Assembly (NCBI RefSeq): GCF_001517975.1
Contig: NZ_KQ950184.1
Location: 104,929 to 168,928 of the forward strand
Source of the DNA: Thermobifida cellulosilytica TB100
GTDB lineage: Bacteria; Actinomycetota; Actinomycetes; Streptosporangiales; Streptosporangiaceae
Direction: 5' to 3'
DNA: 64,000 bases
The notes below the pieces were generated by a model. It had not been told where the DNA came from and made no database searches. It saw only the letters and a list, made by a program, of their open reading frames with translations. Of this stretch, positions 55,105 to 63,241 are shown one piece after another (the stretch's first letter is position 1; each line of letters opens with the position of its first letter). A program made the translations under genes and the position numbers.

Positions 55105-55670
55105 CTGTCCTCCCCGCGTTTGAGCAGACGGTGCAGCCGCCTGCGGACCCGGCGCCGTACCCGCAGGAGCTCCTTGACGGTCACCCCAGCCAGGCGGGCC
55201 GCCTCGGAGGGCCGGAGGTCGGGGCGGTACAGGTCCACCCCGGCCACCTCGCGCTCCGGGGAGTCCAACTGCGCCAGTGCGGAGCGCACCCGGTCCACGT
55301 CCTCGGCCGCCAGGCTGAGCGACTCCGGCGTGCGGTAGTCCGGGCTGTCCAGGTCCTCCACCGGAAACGGCTGGACCCGGCCGTGGGTCCGCATGTGGCG
55401 GCGGCACTCGTTGCGGGTCACCGTGGCCAGCCACGACCCCAGGCGTTCGGGATCGCGCAGCCGGGTCAGGTACTCGGCGAGATTGCACAGCACCGTCTGG
55501 GTGATGTCCTGCGCGTCGTGGAAGTGGAGGGAGTGTGAACGCGCGATCCCCCAGACCAACCCCGAGTACCGGTCCAGCAGGGCCTCCCAGGCGGCCTCGT
55601 CGTTGTGGACGGCACGCCGGACGAGTTCCTTGACACAAGCAGCCTTACGGGTCTGGCCACCCAAGGGCAC
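55101..55670 (-). CDS. ECF-like RNA polymerase sigma factor
   Basis: 189 residues from the GTG at 55670; the start is uncertain because no clear ribosome site is present and longer GTG options exist. Sigma region 2: WEALLDRYSGLVWGIARS, FHDAQDITQTVLCNLAEYL, LGSWLATVTRNECRRHMR. Region 4: ALAQLDSPEREVAGVDLY, then the helix-turn-helix LRPSEAARLAGVTVKELLRVRRRVRRRLH. It overlaps its downstream partner, and the CHAT gene follows. No transmembrane or zinc-type anti-sigma gene is adjacent. Confidence 0.9.
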   Translation of the reverse strand: MPLGGQTRKAACVKELVRRAVHNDEAAWEALLDRYSGLVWGIARSHSLHFHDAQDITQTVLCNLAEYLTRLRDPERLGSWLATVTRNECRRHMRTHGRVQPFPVEDLDSPDYRTPESLSLAAEDVDRVRSALAQLDSPEREVAGVDLYRPDLRPSEAARLAGVTVKELLRVRRRVRRRLHRLLKRGEDR

Positions 55671-55883
55671 CCCCAGTAAAATCACACATCCGGCCACGCC
55701 TGGAGAAACACGGTAACCGCCGGGACCGCGGGATGTGGACCTTTTGGCATTTTCGGTCTTCGACAACCTGGTGCTGTTGAGGTACATGGGACACAATGGA
55801 AAGAGGAGAAGACCCATGACGGACATCTCCTCTGGGTGTACGAGGGCGTCGGGGAAGCGCACTCGTTCGTATCAGGAGGTTCG

Positions 55884-56378
55884 GTGTCCGCACGTGGCGT
55901 CTTGTACGTCCACTCCGCGCCCGCGGCGCTGTGTCCCCACGTCGAGTGGGCCGTCGCGGGCGTTGTTGGCGTACCTGTGAAACTGGACTGGCAACCGCAG
56001 CCGGCAGCTCCCAACACCTACCGAGCAGAACTCAACTGGCAGGGAGCGCCCGGGTTGTCCGGCGCGATCGCCTCGGCCCTACAGGGCTGGCAGCGGCTGC
56101 GCTACGAGATCACCGAGGACGCCACCCCGGGCTGTGACGGGGTGCGGTACAGCTACACCCCCAGCCTCGGGTTCTTCAGCGCCGTGATGAGCGCCTCGGG
56201 CGAGGTGATGGTCACGGAGGCCCGCCTGCGCGACGCCATGCAGCGAGCCGCCGCACACGGACTCGACCTCGCCGAGGAGATCGACAAGCTGCTGGGGCGC
56301 GCCTGGGACGAGGAGCTGGAGCCGTTCCGCTACGCGGGGGACGGCGCTCCGGTGCGCTGGCTGCACGCCACCGGCTAG
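55884..56378 (+). CDS. DUF3145 family protein
   Basis: 164 residues. The GTG at 55884 follows AGGAGGT; longer in-frame options lack one. ARGVLYVHSAPAALCPHVEWAVAGVVG, ELNWQGAPGLSG, GWQRLRYEITEDATPG and YSYTPSLGFFSAVMSASGEVMV identify the conserved actinobacterial DUF3145 family; its function is unknown. It is divergent from the ECF-like sigma gene. Confidence 0.9.
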   Translation: MSARGVLYVHSAPAALCPHVEWAVAGVVGVPVKLDWQPQPAAPNTYRAELNWQGAPGLSGAIASALQGWQRLRYEITEDATPGCDGVRYSYTPSLGFFSAVMSASGEVMVTEARLRDAMQRAAAHGLDLAEEIDKLLGRAWDEELEPFRYAGDGAPVRWLHATG

Positions 56379-56450
56379 CAGTCCCCTCCGGTGCGCCGGG
56401 AGGCCCCGGCGGCTGCGGCGTGCTGCGGTCCCCCGGCCGGGCAGACCGCG

Positions 56451-56915
56451 TCAGTCCCCGTCGGAGCGGTCCCGCCTGCGCTTTCCGGAGCCGGACACGG
56501 CGTTGGCCGCGGTGACGACCAGCATGAACCCCAGCGGCCACACGGGCCAGAAGGGCAGCAGCTCCCCGGCCGCCACACTGGTGACCGTCCAGATCCCGAT
56601 CAGGACGACCGCGATCCCCGCGAACCCGCGCCACGGCTCCAGGCGGTCCCGCCACGGCCGCGCCGGGGGGTGGGCCGCCCCGACTTCGGCGAGGTCCACC
56701 GGGGCGTCCGCCGCGCCGGGAACCGGGGGCAGGTCCTGGGTCAGCCGGGCGAGTTCCCCCATGGTCTTGGCGTTCATCGCCGCGGAGAGCCGCTCGTCGT
56801 ATTCGGTCAGGTCCAAACGCCCCTCCGAAAGGGCGAGGGCCAGCCGTTCGGCGGTCGCGTCCCGGTCGGCGTCCGAGGCGCGCAGCCGCTCCGCGGGAAG
56901 GTGCTCGTCGTCCAT
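56451..56915 (-). CDS. DUF1707 two-helix membrane protein A
   Basis: 154 residues from the ATG at 56915. The N-terminal DUF1707 domain (LRASDADRDATAERLALALSEGRLDLTEYDERL) resembles SHOCT-like oligomerisation modules and is followed by two C-terminal helices (FAGIAVVLIGIWTVTSVAAG; LPFWPVWPLGFMLVVTAANAV). The next gene on this strand is a paralogue. The family is common in actinomycetes; its role is unknown. Confidence 0.87.
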   Translation of the reverse strand: MDDEHLPAERLRASDADRDATAERLALALSEGRLDLTEYDERLSAAMNAKTMGELARLTQDLPPVPGAADAPVDLAEVGAAHPPARPWRDRLEPWRGFAGIAVVLIGIWTVTSVAAGELLPFWPVWPLGFMLVVTAANAVSGSGKRRRDRSDGD

Positions 56916-57074
56916 GTCCGCCCTCATTCCTGTCCGTAAACCAGCTTAGGGACGCGCCCGGACGGGAGGCCAGCCGGGGGAGGCCGCAGAGCAGTGTGGC
57001 GGCCGGTCAGCGAGCGACGTGTTCCACCGCTTCTCCCGCGGGCGCGCGTACTCCCCTCGGTCCTTGGACGGATG

Positions 57075-57521
57075 TCAGCGGCTGCGGGATTCATCGTTGG
57101 GCCACACGGCCGCGGCCAGCAGGATGGCCGCCCAGACACCCAGCGGGATCAGGGGCCAGAAGGGCAGCAGCGTCCCGCCGATGATGCTGGTGACCCCCCA
57201 GATGCTGCTCATGATGATCGCGCCGCCCAGCCACCACCGCCACTCGTCGAGCCACTCCTTCCAGGGCGAGGAGGAGGCGGGAGCGGGGGCGCGGGTCCCG
57301 GCCGGGACCACCTGGTCGCGGTCGGGCTCGGGAAGGTCGGCGACCAGTGGCAGCAGGTCGCCGACGAACACGGCGTTCATGGCGAGCGTCAGCCTGCGGT
57401 CGTACTCGGCCAGGTCGAGACGGCCTTCGGTCAGTGCGACCGCGAGACGCTCGGCGACGGCGTCCCGGTCGGCGTCCGAGGCGCGCAGCCGCTTCGGCGG
57501 CACACGGTCTTCGTCCTGCAT
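57075..57521 (-). CDS. DUF1707 two-helix membrane protein B
   Basis: 148 residues, ATG after a G-rich ribosome site. Same order as its neighbour: DUF1707 (LRASDADRDAVAERLAVALTEGRLDLAEYDRRL), a linker, then two helices (WWLGGAIIMSSIWGVTSIIGG; LPFWPLIPLGVWAAILLAAAV). Strong similarity to the adjacent gene indicates tandem duplication; 159 bases separate them. Confidence 0.87.
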   Translation of the reverse strand: MQDEDRVPPKRLRASDADRDAVAERLAVALTEGRLDLAEYDRRLTLAMNAVFVGDLLPLVADLPEPDRDQVVPAGTRAPAPASSSPWKEWLDEWRWWLGGAIIMSSIWGVTSIIGGTLLPFWPLIPLGVWAAILLAAAVWPNDESRSR

Positions 57522-57658
57522 CCCCTTTTCCCCCTTCGCGCGACCGACGGGGTCTCCCTCACGATACGTCGGGATGCCCGTGGAGAACAGCAGTCCGGGT
57601 CGCCCGCGTCGCCCGTGGGACCGGTGTTCCGGGGCGGCCGGAGCACCGGCGGAGGAGG

Positions 57659-58312
57659 CTATCCCCCGGACACGGGGCCGCCCTCCAGCACCCGGTCGAG
57701 CAGAGCGGCGAGGTCGCGCGTCCCGGTGTGGCGGTGGGCACGGATGCCCAGCCGCGCGGCGGCGCGCACGTTCTCCTCCCGGTCGTCGACGAAGAGGGTC
57801 TCGCCGGGCTCGGCGCCGAGCTCCCGCAGCACGTGCCCGTACACCGCCGGATCGGGCTTGCACAGCCCGATCTCGCAACTGAAGAACAGGGCGTCGAAGC
57901 CGTGCAGCAGCGGTGCGGACCGCAGCACGGCGGCGAGGTCGTGCGGGGCGTTGGACAGCAGCGCCAGCCGGGTCGGCCCGGCGGCCAGCCGGGCGACCAG
58001 GGCGGCGACCCCGGGATCGGGCAGCAGCCAGCCGCCCATGTCGGTGGCCCACAGCTCCTGTCGCACCGCGGGCGGCCACGACACGCCGAGTCGGGCGCCG
58101 ACGCGGTCCCAGTACTCGTGGGCGCTGATCCCCGAGTCGTAGGCGCGCCGCTCCCCCCAGTAGGCGTCCCAGAACTCCTCCGCGGGCGCGGTGCTCAGTT
58201 CCACCAGGCGGGCGCGGACCGCCGCGGGCGGCGGTACCGACACCACCTCGCCGTAGTCGAGGACCACTGTGGTGACGGGGGAGAGGGGCTCTGCCCCGGG
58301 CAGCGGCGTCAC
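57659..58312 (-). CDS. HAD-superfamily hydrolase
   Basis: 217 residues, GTG start with AGGAGGAG upstream. Motif I is VVLDYGEVVS, with Asp nucleophile and Gly in place of the second Asp, as in the DxG-type HAD-IA subgroup; motif II is LLSNAP, motif III Lys in GLCKPDPAVYG, motif IV LFVDDREEN. The cap domain lies between motifs I and II. Probably a small-molecule phosphatase or dehalogenase-like enzyme; the substrate is unknown. Confidence 0.9.
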   Translation of the reverse strand: MTPLPGAEPLSPVTTVVLDYGEVVSVPPPAAVRARLVELSTAPAEEFWDAYWGERRAYDSGISAHEYWDRVGARLGVSWPPAVRQELWATDMGGWLLPDPGVAALVARLAAGPTRLALLSNAPHDLAAVLRSAPLLHGFDALFFSCEIGLCKPDPAVYGHVLRELGAEPGETLFVDDREENVRAAARLGIRAHRHTGTRDLAALLDRVLEGGPVSGG

Positions 58313-58418
58313 GTCGTCTCCTCCTGTTCGGCAGGTGCAGGCGGCGGAGGACGACCCTGCCCCGCGGCGCGGCCGGAGGAGCGGGCCGCTCCGCGGAGCG
58401 GCCCGGGCGCCGTGCGGG

Positions 58419-58955
58419 TCAGGGCACCTCGTAGGTCGGGACGATCATGCCCCGGCCCAGCGTGTGGAAGAACAGGTTGAACCCGAGGACGGCGGGCGGC
58501 GTCGACTCGTCGAGCCCGAGGCTCTCCACGTCCACGGCGTGGACGACGAAGAAGTAGCGGTGCGGGCCGTGCCCCGACGGCGGGGCCGCGCCGACGAACC
58601 GCCGGCTGCCGGCGTCGTTGCGCAGCGTCACCGCCCCGGGGGGCAGGCCCGAGCCGTCCTCCCCGCCCGCGCCGGTGGCCAGTTCGGTGACCCCCACCGG
58701 GATGTCGCACACCGCCCAGTGCCAGAACCCGCTGGCCGTGGGCGCGTCGGGGTCGAAGCAGGTCACCGCGAAGCTCCGCGTCCCCTCGGGGAAGCCGCTC
58801 CACGCCAGGTGCGGGGAGACGTCCTCCCCGCCGGCCCCCATCACTCCGCTGACGTGCGCTTTGGCCAGCGGTTTGCCGTCGGAGACGTCGTTGCTGGTGA
58901 CGGTGAAGGAGGGGACCTGCGGCAGGAAGTCGTAGGGAGACGGCGGTCGGGCCAT
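58419..58955 (-). CDS. YbhB/YbcL family Raf-kinase-inhibitor-like protein
   Basis: 178 residues from the ATG at 58955, with TGGAGG six bases upstream. The PEBP fold is shown by [42 protein letters not shown] (the anion-pocket DPDAPT and W/HW residues) and [13 protein letters not shown]. Bacterial YbhB-like proteins have no firmly established role. Confidence 0.93.
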   Translation of the reverse strand: MARPPSPYDFLPQVPSFTVTSNDVSDGKPLAKAHVSGVMGAGGEDVSPHLAWSGFPEGTRSFAVTCFDPDAPTASGFWHWAVCDIPVGVTELATGAGGEDGSGLPPGAVTLRNDAGSRRFVGAAPPSGHGPHRYFFVVHAVDVESLGLDESTPPAVLGFNLFFHTLGRGMIVPTYEVP

Positions 58956-59121
58956 GAAAACCTCCAGACGGTCGTTTGCGGGCGTCTGCCCCCTTACCCA
59001 GGCCAGTATGGTCGGAGCCGGCGCGGTCCGCCGCGTTTCCGCCCGCCCGACCGCCGCGGCGCAGCAGAGCGGGCAGAAAAGTGAAACAGGACACCATTGC
59101 TGTCGGAGGCCGGAAAACCAC

Positions 59122-59159
59122 CAGCGGCCCCGGTTCCCCGAGGGGAACCAGGGCCGCTG
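59122..59159 (-). terminator. tRNA array 1 terminator
   Basis: CAGCGGCCC and GGGCCGCTG arms with an inner GGTTCCCC/GGGGAACC stem; on the minus strand it is followed by GGTGGTTTT. It lies 12 bases downstream of tRNA-Val. Confidence 0.75.
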
Positions 59160-59170
59160 CACAGAACGAC

Positions 59171-59245
59171 TGGTGGGCGATACTGGGATTGAACCAGTGA
59201 CCTCTACCGTGTCAAGGTAGCGCTCTCCCACTGAGCTAATCGCCC
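59171..59245 (-). tRNA. tRNA-Val (GAC)
   Basis: Minus-strand cloverleaf beginning GGGCGATTAGCTCAGTGGG, anticodon loop TTGACAC (GAC), T-arm GGTTCAATCC, acceptor 3' ATCGCCC, discriminator A and an encoded CCA. Identical to the copy at 62064-62138. Confidence 0.95.
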
Positions 59246-59263
59246 CGGTAGCCGGGATTTCAG

Positions 59264-59334
59264 AGGTGGAGACGGGATTTGAACCCGTGTGGACGGCTTT
59301 GCAGGCCGCTGCCTCGCCTCTCGGCCACTCCACC
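59264..59334 (-). tRNA. tRNA-Cys (GCA)
   Basis: Starts GGTGGAGTGGCCGAGAGGCG, anticodon loop CTGCAAA (GCA), T-arm GGTTCAAATCC, 3' CTCCACC, discriminator U as expected for Cys. No CCA encoded. Confidence 0.94.
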
Positions 59335-59375
59335 GGATAAAACAGACGGCGGGAAAGCCATACCGTCGGTCTCCG

Positions 59376-59448
59376 AGCGGACGACGGGATTCGAACCCGC
59401 GACCCTCACCTTGGCAAGGTGATGCTCTACCAACTGAGCCACGTCCGC
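59376..59448 (-). tRNA. tRNA-Gly (GCC), copy 1
   Basis: Starts GCGGACGTGGCTCAGTTGG, anticodon loop TTGCCAA (GCC), T-arm GGTTCGAATCC, 3' CGTCCGC, discriminator U. No CCA encoded. First gene of array 1 (Gly-Cys-Val). Confidence 0.95.
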
Positions 59449-59627
59449 GCGACGCTCGGTGCCTTGCCGGACTCCCGGTTCCGCACCGTCGTGCATTAAG
59501 AACTGTAGCGGAATCTGGCGAGACAGCAAATCGACATACGTCCTCCGGGCCCCGGAGAGGCCGTCCGACCCGGCCGGACACCGGTGTCGCACGGGAGGCG
59601 GCCGGGCCGGGGGGATATAAGGGAGAC

Positions 59628-60854
59628 GTGCGACGACACGGCGATCCCGGCACGGCGCGGACGGGGAACGGACGGCACGGGGCGGCCCTGCCCTGGCCGG
59701 TGGCGCGAGAGACGGCCCGGTCGCTGGGGCGGCGGTGCGGCCCCGGCGAACCGCGCTGGGAGCCGCTGGCCGACGCCCTGGGCGGGGTGCTCGCCGAGGA
59801 CCTGCGGGCGCGGATCGCCGCCCCCGCCTACGACGCGGCGGCCATGGACGGCTACGCGGTCTGCGGGGCCGGGCCCTGGACGGTCCGCGGGCGCGTGCTG
59901 GCCGGCCAGCCGCACGGCATCGTGCTCTCGGCCGGACAGGCCGTGGAGGTCGCCACCGGGGCGCGGGTGCCGGAGCGGACCGACGCCGTGCTCCCCTACG
60001 AGCAGGCCCGGCGCGACGCCGACACGCTCACCGGAACCGTGCGGCCCGGCCGCCACGTGCGGCGCCGCGGCGAGGAGACCGCCGAGGGCGCGACCGTGCT
60101 GCCTGCCGGGACCGTGGTCACCCCCGCGGTGCTCGGGCTGGCCGCGAGCCTGGCCCACGACCGCCTGCCCGTCCACCGGCCCCGGGTGCGCGCCGTGGTC
60201 AGCGGCGACGAGCTCGTCCGCACGGGGGTGCCCGGCCCCGGAGCGGTGCGCGACGCCATCGGCCCGGTGCTGCCCGGCCTGGTGGCCGCGGGCGGCGGCG
60301 TGCTCACCTCGCTGCGCTGCATCCCCGACGGCTTCGGCGCGCTGGTCTCGGCGCTGGCCGACGGCGACGGCGAGTCGGTGGTCGTGGTCTGCGGCGCCTC
60401 CTCGGCCGGGCCCGCCGACCACCTGCGCGGTGCGCTCGCCGAGCTGGGGGCCGAGGTCCTGGTGGACGGCGTGCGCTGCCGCCCCGGGCATCCGCAGTTG
60501 CTCGCCCGGCTGGGCGGGGCGCAGCGGCCCGGCCCCGTGGTGGTGGGACTGCCCGGCAACCCGGGCGCGGCCCTGGTCGCCGGACTGACCCTGCTGCTCC
60601 CGCTGCTGCGCGCCATGACCGGCCGGGCCGAGGTCGAGCCGGGCCGCACCGCCCGCTGCCGTCTCGACGGGCAGGTGAGCGTGCACGAGCACGACACCCG
60701 GCTGGTCGCGGTCCGGGTCGTCGGCGACCGCGCCCGCCCCGTGGGGCACGACCGCCCGGCCTCGCTGCGCGGCGCCGCCGCGGCCGACGCGCTGGCCGTG
60801 CTGCCGCCCGGCTGGACCGGGGGCGACGTCGAGGTGCTCTGGCTGCCGGGGTGA
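59628..60854 (+). CDS. MoeA-like molybdopterin biosynthesis family protein, divergent
   Basis: 408 residues from the GTG at 59628 with AAGGGAG just upstream; a TATAAG element also lies close by. The MoeA fold is shown by AAPAYDAAAMDGYAV, VATGARVPERTDAVLPYEQA, GEETAEGATVLPAGT, VVSGDELV and VVGLPGNPGAALV. Canonical MoeA motifs are altered: the usual D-x-N-x-P-M-L region reads RDAIGPVL and the GGVSVGxxD loop reads CGASSAGPADHL. It may have lost molybdenum insertion or serve another role. No other moa/moe gene is nearby. Confidence 0.85.
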   Translation: MRRHGDPGTARTGNGRHGAALPWPVARETARSLGRRCGPGEPRWEPLADALGGVLAEDLRARIAAPAYDAAAMDGYAVCGAGPWTVRGRVLAGQPHGIVLSAGQAVEVATGARVPERTDAVLPYEQARRDADTLTGTVRPGRHVRRRGEETAEGATVLPAGTVVTPAVLGLAASLAHDRLPVHRPRVRAVVSGDELVRTGVPGPGAVRDAIGPVLPGLVAAGGGVLTSLRCIPDGFGALVSALADGDGESVVVVCGASSAGPADHLRGALAELGAEVLVDGVRCRPGHPQLLARLGGAQRPGPVVVGLPGNPGAALVAGLTLLLPLLRAMTGRAEVEPGRTARCRLDGQVSVHEHDTRLVAVRVVGDRARPVGHDRPASLRGAAAADALAVLPPGWTGGDVEVLWLPG

Positions 60855-60866
60855 GAGCCGAGGGCG

Positions 60867-61379
60867 CTACCCGTCCGCCGCCAGCGCCGAGGAGGCGAGC
60901 TGCGCGGCCTTCTCCACCAGGACCTCGGGGGAGTCGGCGACGTCCAGCATCGTGCCCGCCTCGTCCGGTTCCAGCGGTTCCAGGGCCGAGAGCTGGGAGT
61001 CCAGCAGCCCTGCGGGCATGAAGTGGCCGCGGCGGCTGCGCAGCCGCTCGGCGATGAGGTCGGCGGAGCCGTGCAGGTGGACGAAGAAGACCCCGGGGGC
61101 GCCGCCGCGCAGGATGTCGCGGTAGGAGCGGCGCAGCGCCGAGCAGGCCAGCACCGAGGACTCGCCGTGCCGCTCCCGCTCGCCGAGCCAGGCCGCCAGC
61201 GTCCGCAGCCAGGGGAGGCGGTCGGCGTCGGTCAACGGGATGCCGTTCGACATCTTGGCGATGTTGGCCGCGGGGTGGAAGTCGTCGGCGTCTGCGAACG
61301 GCAGCCCCAGCCGCTCGGCGACCCCGCGCGCCACGGTGGTCTTTCCGCTTCCGGAGATCCCCATGAACACGAAATGCAT
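60867..61379 (-). CDS. gntK: Gluconokinase
   Basis: Phosphorylates gluconate for the pentose phosphate pathway. 170 residues, ATG with GAGGGAG upstream. P-loop GISGSGKT, then DADDFHPAANIAKMSNGIPLTDADR, which is diagnostic for the GntK/IdnK family, followed by CSALRRSYRDILR and FVHLHGSADLIAERLRSR. It is convergent with the MoeA-like gene (12 bases between stops). No gluconate transporter is adjacent. Confidence 0.94.
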   Translation of the reverse strand: MHFVFMGISGSGKTTVARGVAERLGLPFADADDFHPAANIAKMSNGIPLTDADRLPWLRTLAAWLGERERHGESSVLACSALRRSYRDILRGGAPGVFFVHLHGSADLIAERLRSRRGHFMPAGLLDSQLSALEPLEPDEAGTMLDVADSPEVLVEKAAQLASSALAADG

Positions 61380-61550
61380 GCCCGCTCCCTCGGTCGAGGC
61401 CGCCCGCACCGGCGCGGCTCCGCAGGGTGGCACAGCGGGCGCGGTTGCGCAAGGCCCGCGGGCCGCAGCGCGCAGCTCCGGTCCGACCGGGCCGTGCGAC
61501 CTCCTATGCTGATGACCTTGTTGCCCATCACGACTGAGGGGAAGGCCCCC

Positions 61551-61925
61551 ATGGCGCTTGAGCGTCCCGAGATCGACTTCATCGACGGCCCGCCGCCGGC
61601 CGACCTGGAGATCACCGACATCACCGTCGGGGACGGTGCGCAGGCCGTGCACGGCTCCGTGGTCAGCGTCCACTACGTGGGTGTGGCCCACTCCACCGGC
61701 GAGGAGTTCGACGCCTCCTGGAACCGCGGGGAACCGCTGCGCTTCCCCCTGGGCGCGGGGCACGTCATCGCGGGCTGGGACCAGGGCGTGCTGGGCATGC
61801 GTGTGGGCGGTCGGCGCAAGCTGGTGATCCCGCCGCGCCTGGGGTACGGCGCCCGCGGCGTGGGCGGGGTCATCAAGCCCAACGAGACCCTGGTCTTCGT
61901 CGTCGACCTGCTCGGCGTGGACTGA
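61551..61925 (+). CDS. FKBP-type peptidyl-prolyl cis-trans isomerase
   Basis: 124 residues from the ATG preceded by GAGGGGAAGG. Single FKBP domain with the binding-pocket residues in VSVHYVGV, GEEFDASWNRGEPLRFPLG, VIAGWDQGVLGMRVGGRRKLVIPPRLGYG and the closing LVFVVDLLGV. No signal peptide, so cytoplasmic. Confidence 0.95.
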   Translation: MALERPEIDFIDGPPPADLEITDITVGDGAQAVHGSVVSVHYVGVAHSTGEEFDASWNRGEPLRFPLGAGHVIAGWDQGVLGMRVGGRRKLVIPPRLGYGARGVGGVIKPNETLVFVVDLLGVD

Positions 61926-62008
61926 GCCGGGTCGAGGCCTGCGCGGCAGGCCGGGGTGCGGGGACGGCGGACGAGAGCGGTCCTCGCACCCCGGGCCGGA
62001 CAGGGACA

Positions 62009-62060
62009 CGGAAACGCCGAAGGGGCTTCCTCCGCGGAGGAAGCCCCTTCGGCGTTTCCG
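62009..62060. terminator. 52-base perfect palindrome, bidirectional terminator
   Basis: CGGAAACGCCGAAGGGGC continues to a perfect inverted copy around CCGCGG: 26 bp each arm without mismatch. It sits between convergent FKBP and tRNA array 2. Confidence 0.8.
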
Positions 62061-62063
62061 TTC

Positions 62064-62138
62064 TGGTGGGCGATACTGGGATTGAACCAGTGACCTCTAC
62101 CGTGTCAAGGTAGCGCTCTCCCACTGAGCTAATCGCCC
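62064..62138 (-). tRNA. tRNA-Val (GAC), second copy
   Basis: Base-for-base identical to 59171-59245, with anticodon GAC and encoded CCA. Last gene of array 2; its CCA end is only three bases from the palindromic terminator. Confidence 0.95.
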
Positions 62139-62164
62139 GAGATCCTGCTGCGATCTCTGCCGCG

Positions 62165-62237
62165 AGCGGACGACGGGATTCGAACCCGCGACCCTCACCT
62201 TGGCAAGGTGATGCTCTACCAACTGAGCCACGTCCGC
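62165..62237 (-). tRNA. tRNA-Gly (GCC), copy 2
   Basis: Identical to 59376-59448; anticodon GCC, discriminator U, no CCA. Confidence 0.95.
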
Positions 62238-62284
62238 GTGGTGCGCAAAGCCCCACATCTGGTGGAGTACCCGGAGGTACTTCG

Positions 62285-62357
62285 AGCGGACGACGGGATT
62301 CGAACCCGCGACCCTCACCTTGGCAAGGTGATGCTCTACCAACTGAGCCACGTCCGC
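62285..62357 (-). tRNA. tRNA-Gly (GCC), copy 3
   Basis: Third identical tRNA-Gly(GCC), first gene of array 2 (Gly-Gly-Val), separated from copy 2 by 47 bases. Confidence 0.95.
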
Positions 62358-62495
62358 GCGGCAGAGACTCCGTCCCCGGAGGGGGTGTCTCCTGCTGCGG
62401 TAAGAACTGTAGCGGATTCCCGCGGTCCCACAAACTCGGCGGCGCCGGACGCGCCGTCCGGTCGGCGAGGACGGAGCGCCGACCGGACGGACGGT

Positions 62496-62927
62496 TCACT
62501 GTGCGGTGGGGTCGGGGGGCAGCGGGATGTCCGGCCGGGGAGGCGCGGCCAGGTACTGGCCGACGCGCTGGATGACCATGTTCATCTCGTAGGCGACCAT
62601 GCCGACGTCGCACTCGGAGTCGGCGAGTACGGCCATACAGGCTCCTTCGCCGGCTGCGGCGACGAAGAGGAACGCCCGGTCCATCTCGATGATGCTCTGT
62701 CGCACGTTTCCGGAGCCGAAGCGCCGACTCGCCCCCCCGGCCAGGCTCTGCAACCCGGAGGCGATGGCGGACAACTGCTCGGCGTCGGAACGGGCCAGCT
62801 TGCTCGACGAGGCCATCAGCAGGCCGTCGGTGGACAGCACGATCGCGTGGTGCGTGCCCTCCGCTCGGGTGAGGAGGTCGTCGAGCAGCCAGCTCAGTTC
62901 GCCAGGGGCGGTGCTCCGTGAGGTCAT
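62496..62927 (-). CDS. Roadblock/LC7-domain protein
   Basis: 143 residues; the domain spans ~8-120 (LSWLLDDLLTRAEGTHHAIVLSTDGLLMASS; RQSIIEMDRAFLFVAAAGEGACMAVLADSECDVGMVAYEMNMV). In actinomycete conservons such proteins accompany a histidine kinase, DUF742 and a small GTPase and act as GTPase regulators; here the gene stands alone. The tail is Pro-rich. Confidence 0.92.
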   Translation of the reverse strand: MTSRSTAPGELSWLLDDLLTRAEGTHHAIVLSTDGLLMASSSKLARSDAEQLSAIASGLQSLAGGASRRFGSGNVRQSIIEMDRAFLFVAAAGEGACMAVLADSECDVGMVAYEMNMVIQRVGQYLAAPPRPDIPLPPDPTAQ

Positions 62928-63241
62928 GGCTCTCTTGATCTGTGTCGTCGTGTGGGAATGGACGGACCGGAACCGGGTCGGGGATCGGCGGTCACCGGCG
63001 GATGGTTGTCAGTAGTCCTACGAGCGTTGCCCAGATGATAGCCATTTGTGATGTGTTTGGGGATTCGGTGAGGTCGTCGCTGTGCAGGAGGGTGGACGGG
63101 CGCCCCACACGAATCGGTACGGTACCCCCTGCCCCCGTGTCCCGGACAGGTCCGGCCGGAGCCGGTCACACCTGTTGACGGCGGTCCGGTTGCGTGGTGG
63201 GGCAGAACGGGGACCTGCAGGAGGAGGGGAAGGGGAGAGGC
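62928..63241. other. Divergent intergenic region
   Basis: 314 bases between the roadblock gene and the aminotransferase-like gene, slightly AT-richer around 63010-63070. No gene or RNA recognised; presumably promoters for both neighbours. Confidence 0.5.

Noticed and set aside
59171..59448. Prophage or integrative-element attachment site at the tRNA array
   Set aside because: No integrase, no partial tRNA duplicates; the repeated tRNAs are full-length functional copies.
62208..62921. Open frames running through the tRNA-Gly genes and opposite the roadblock gene
   Set aside because: They translate tRNA sequence (the same peptide recurs at each tRNA copy) and are antisense to a clear roadblock gene.
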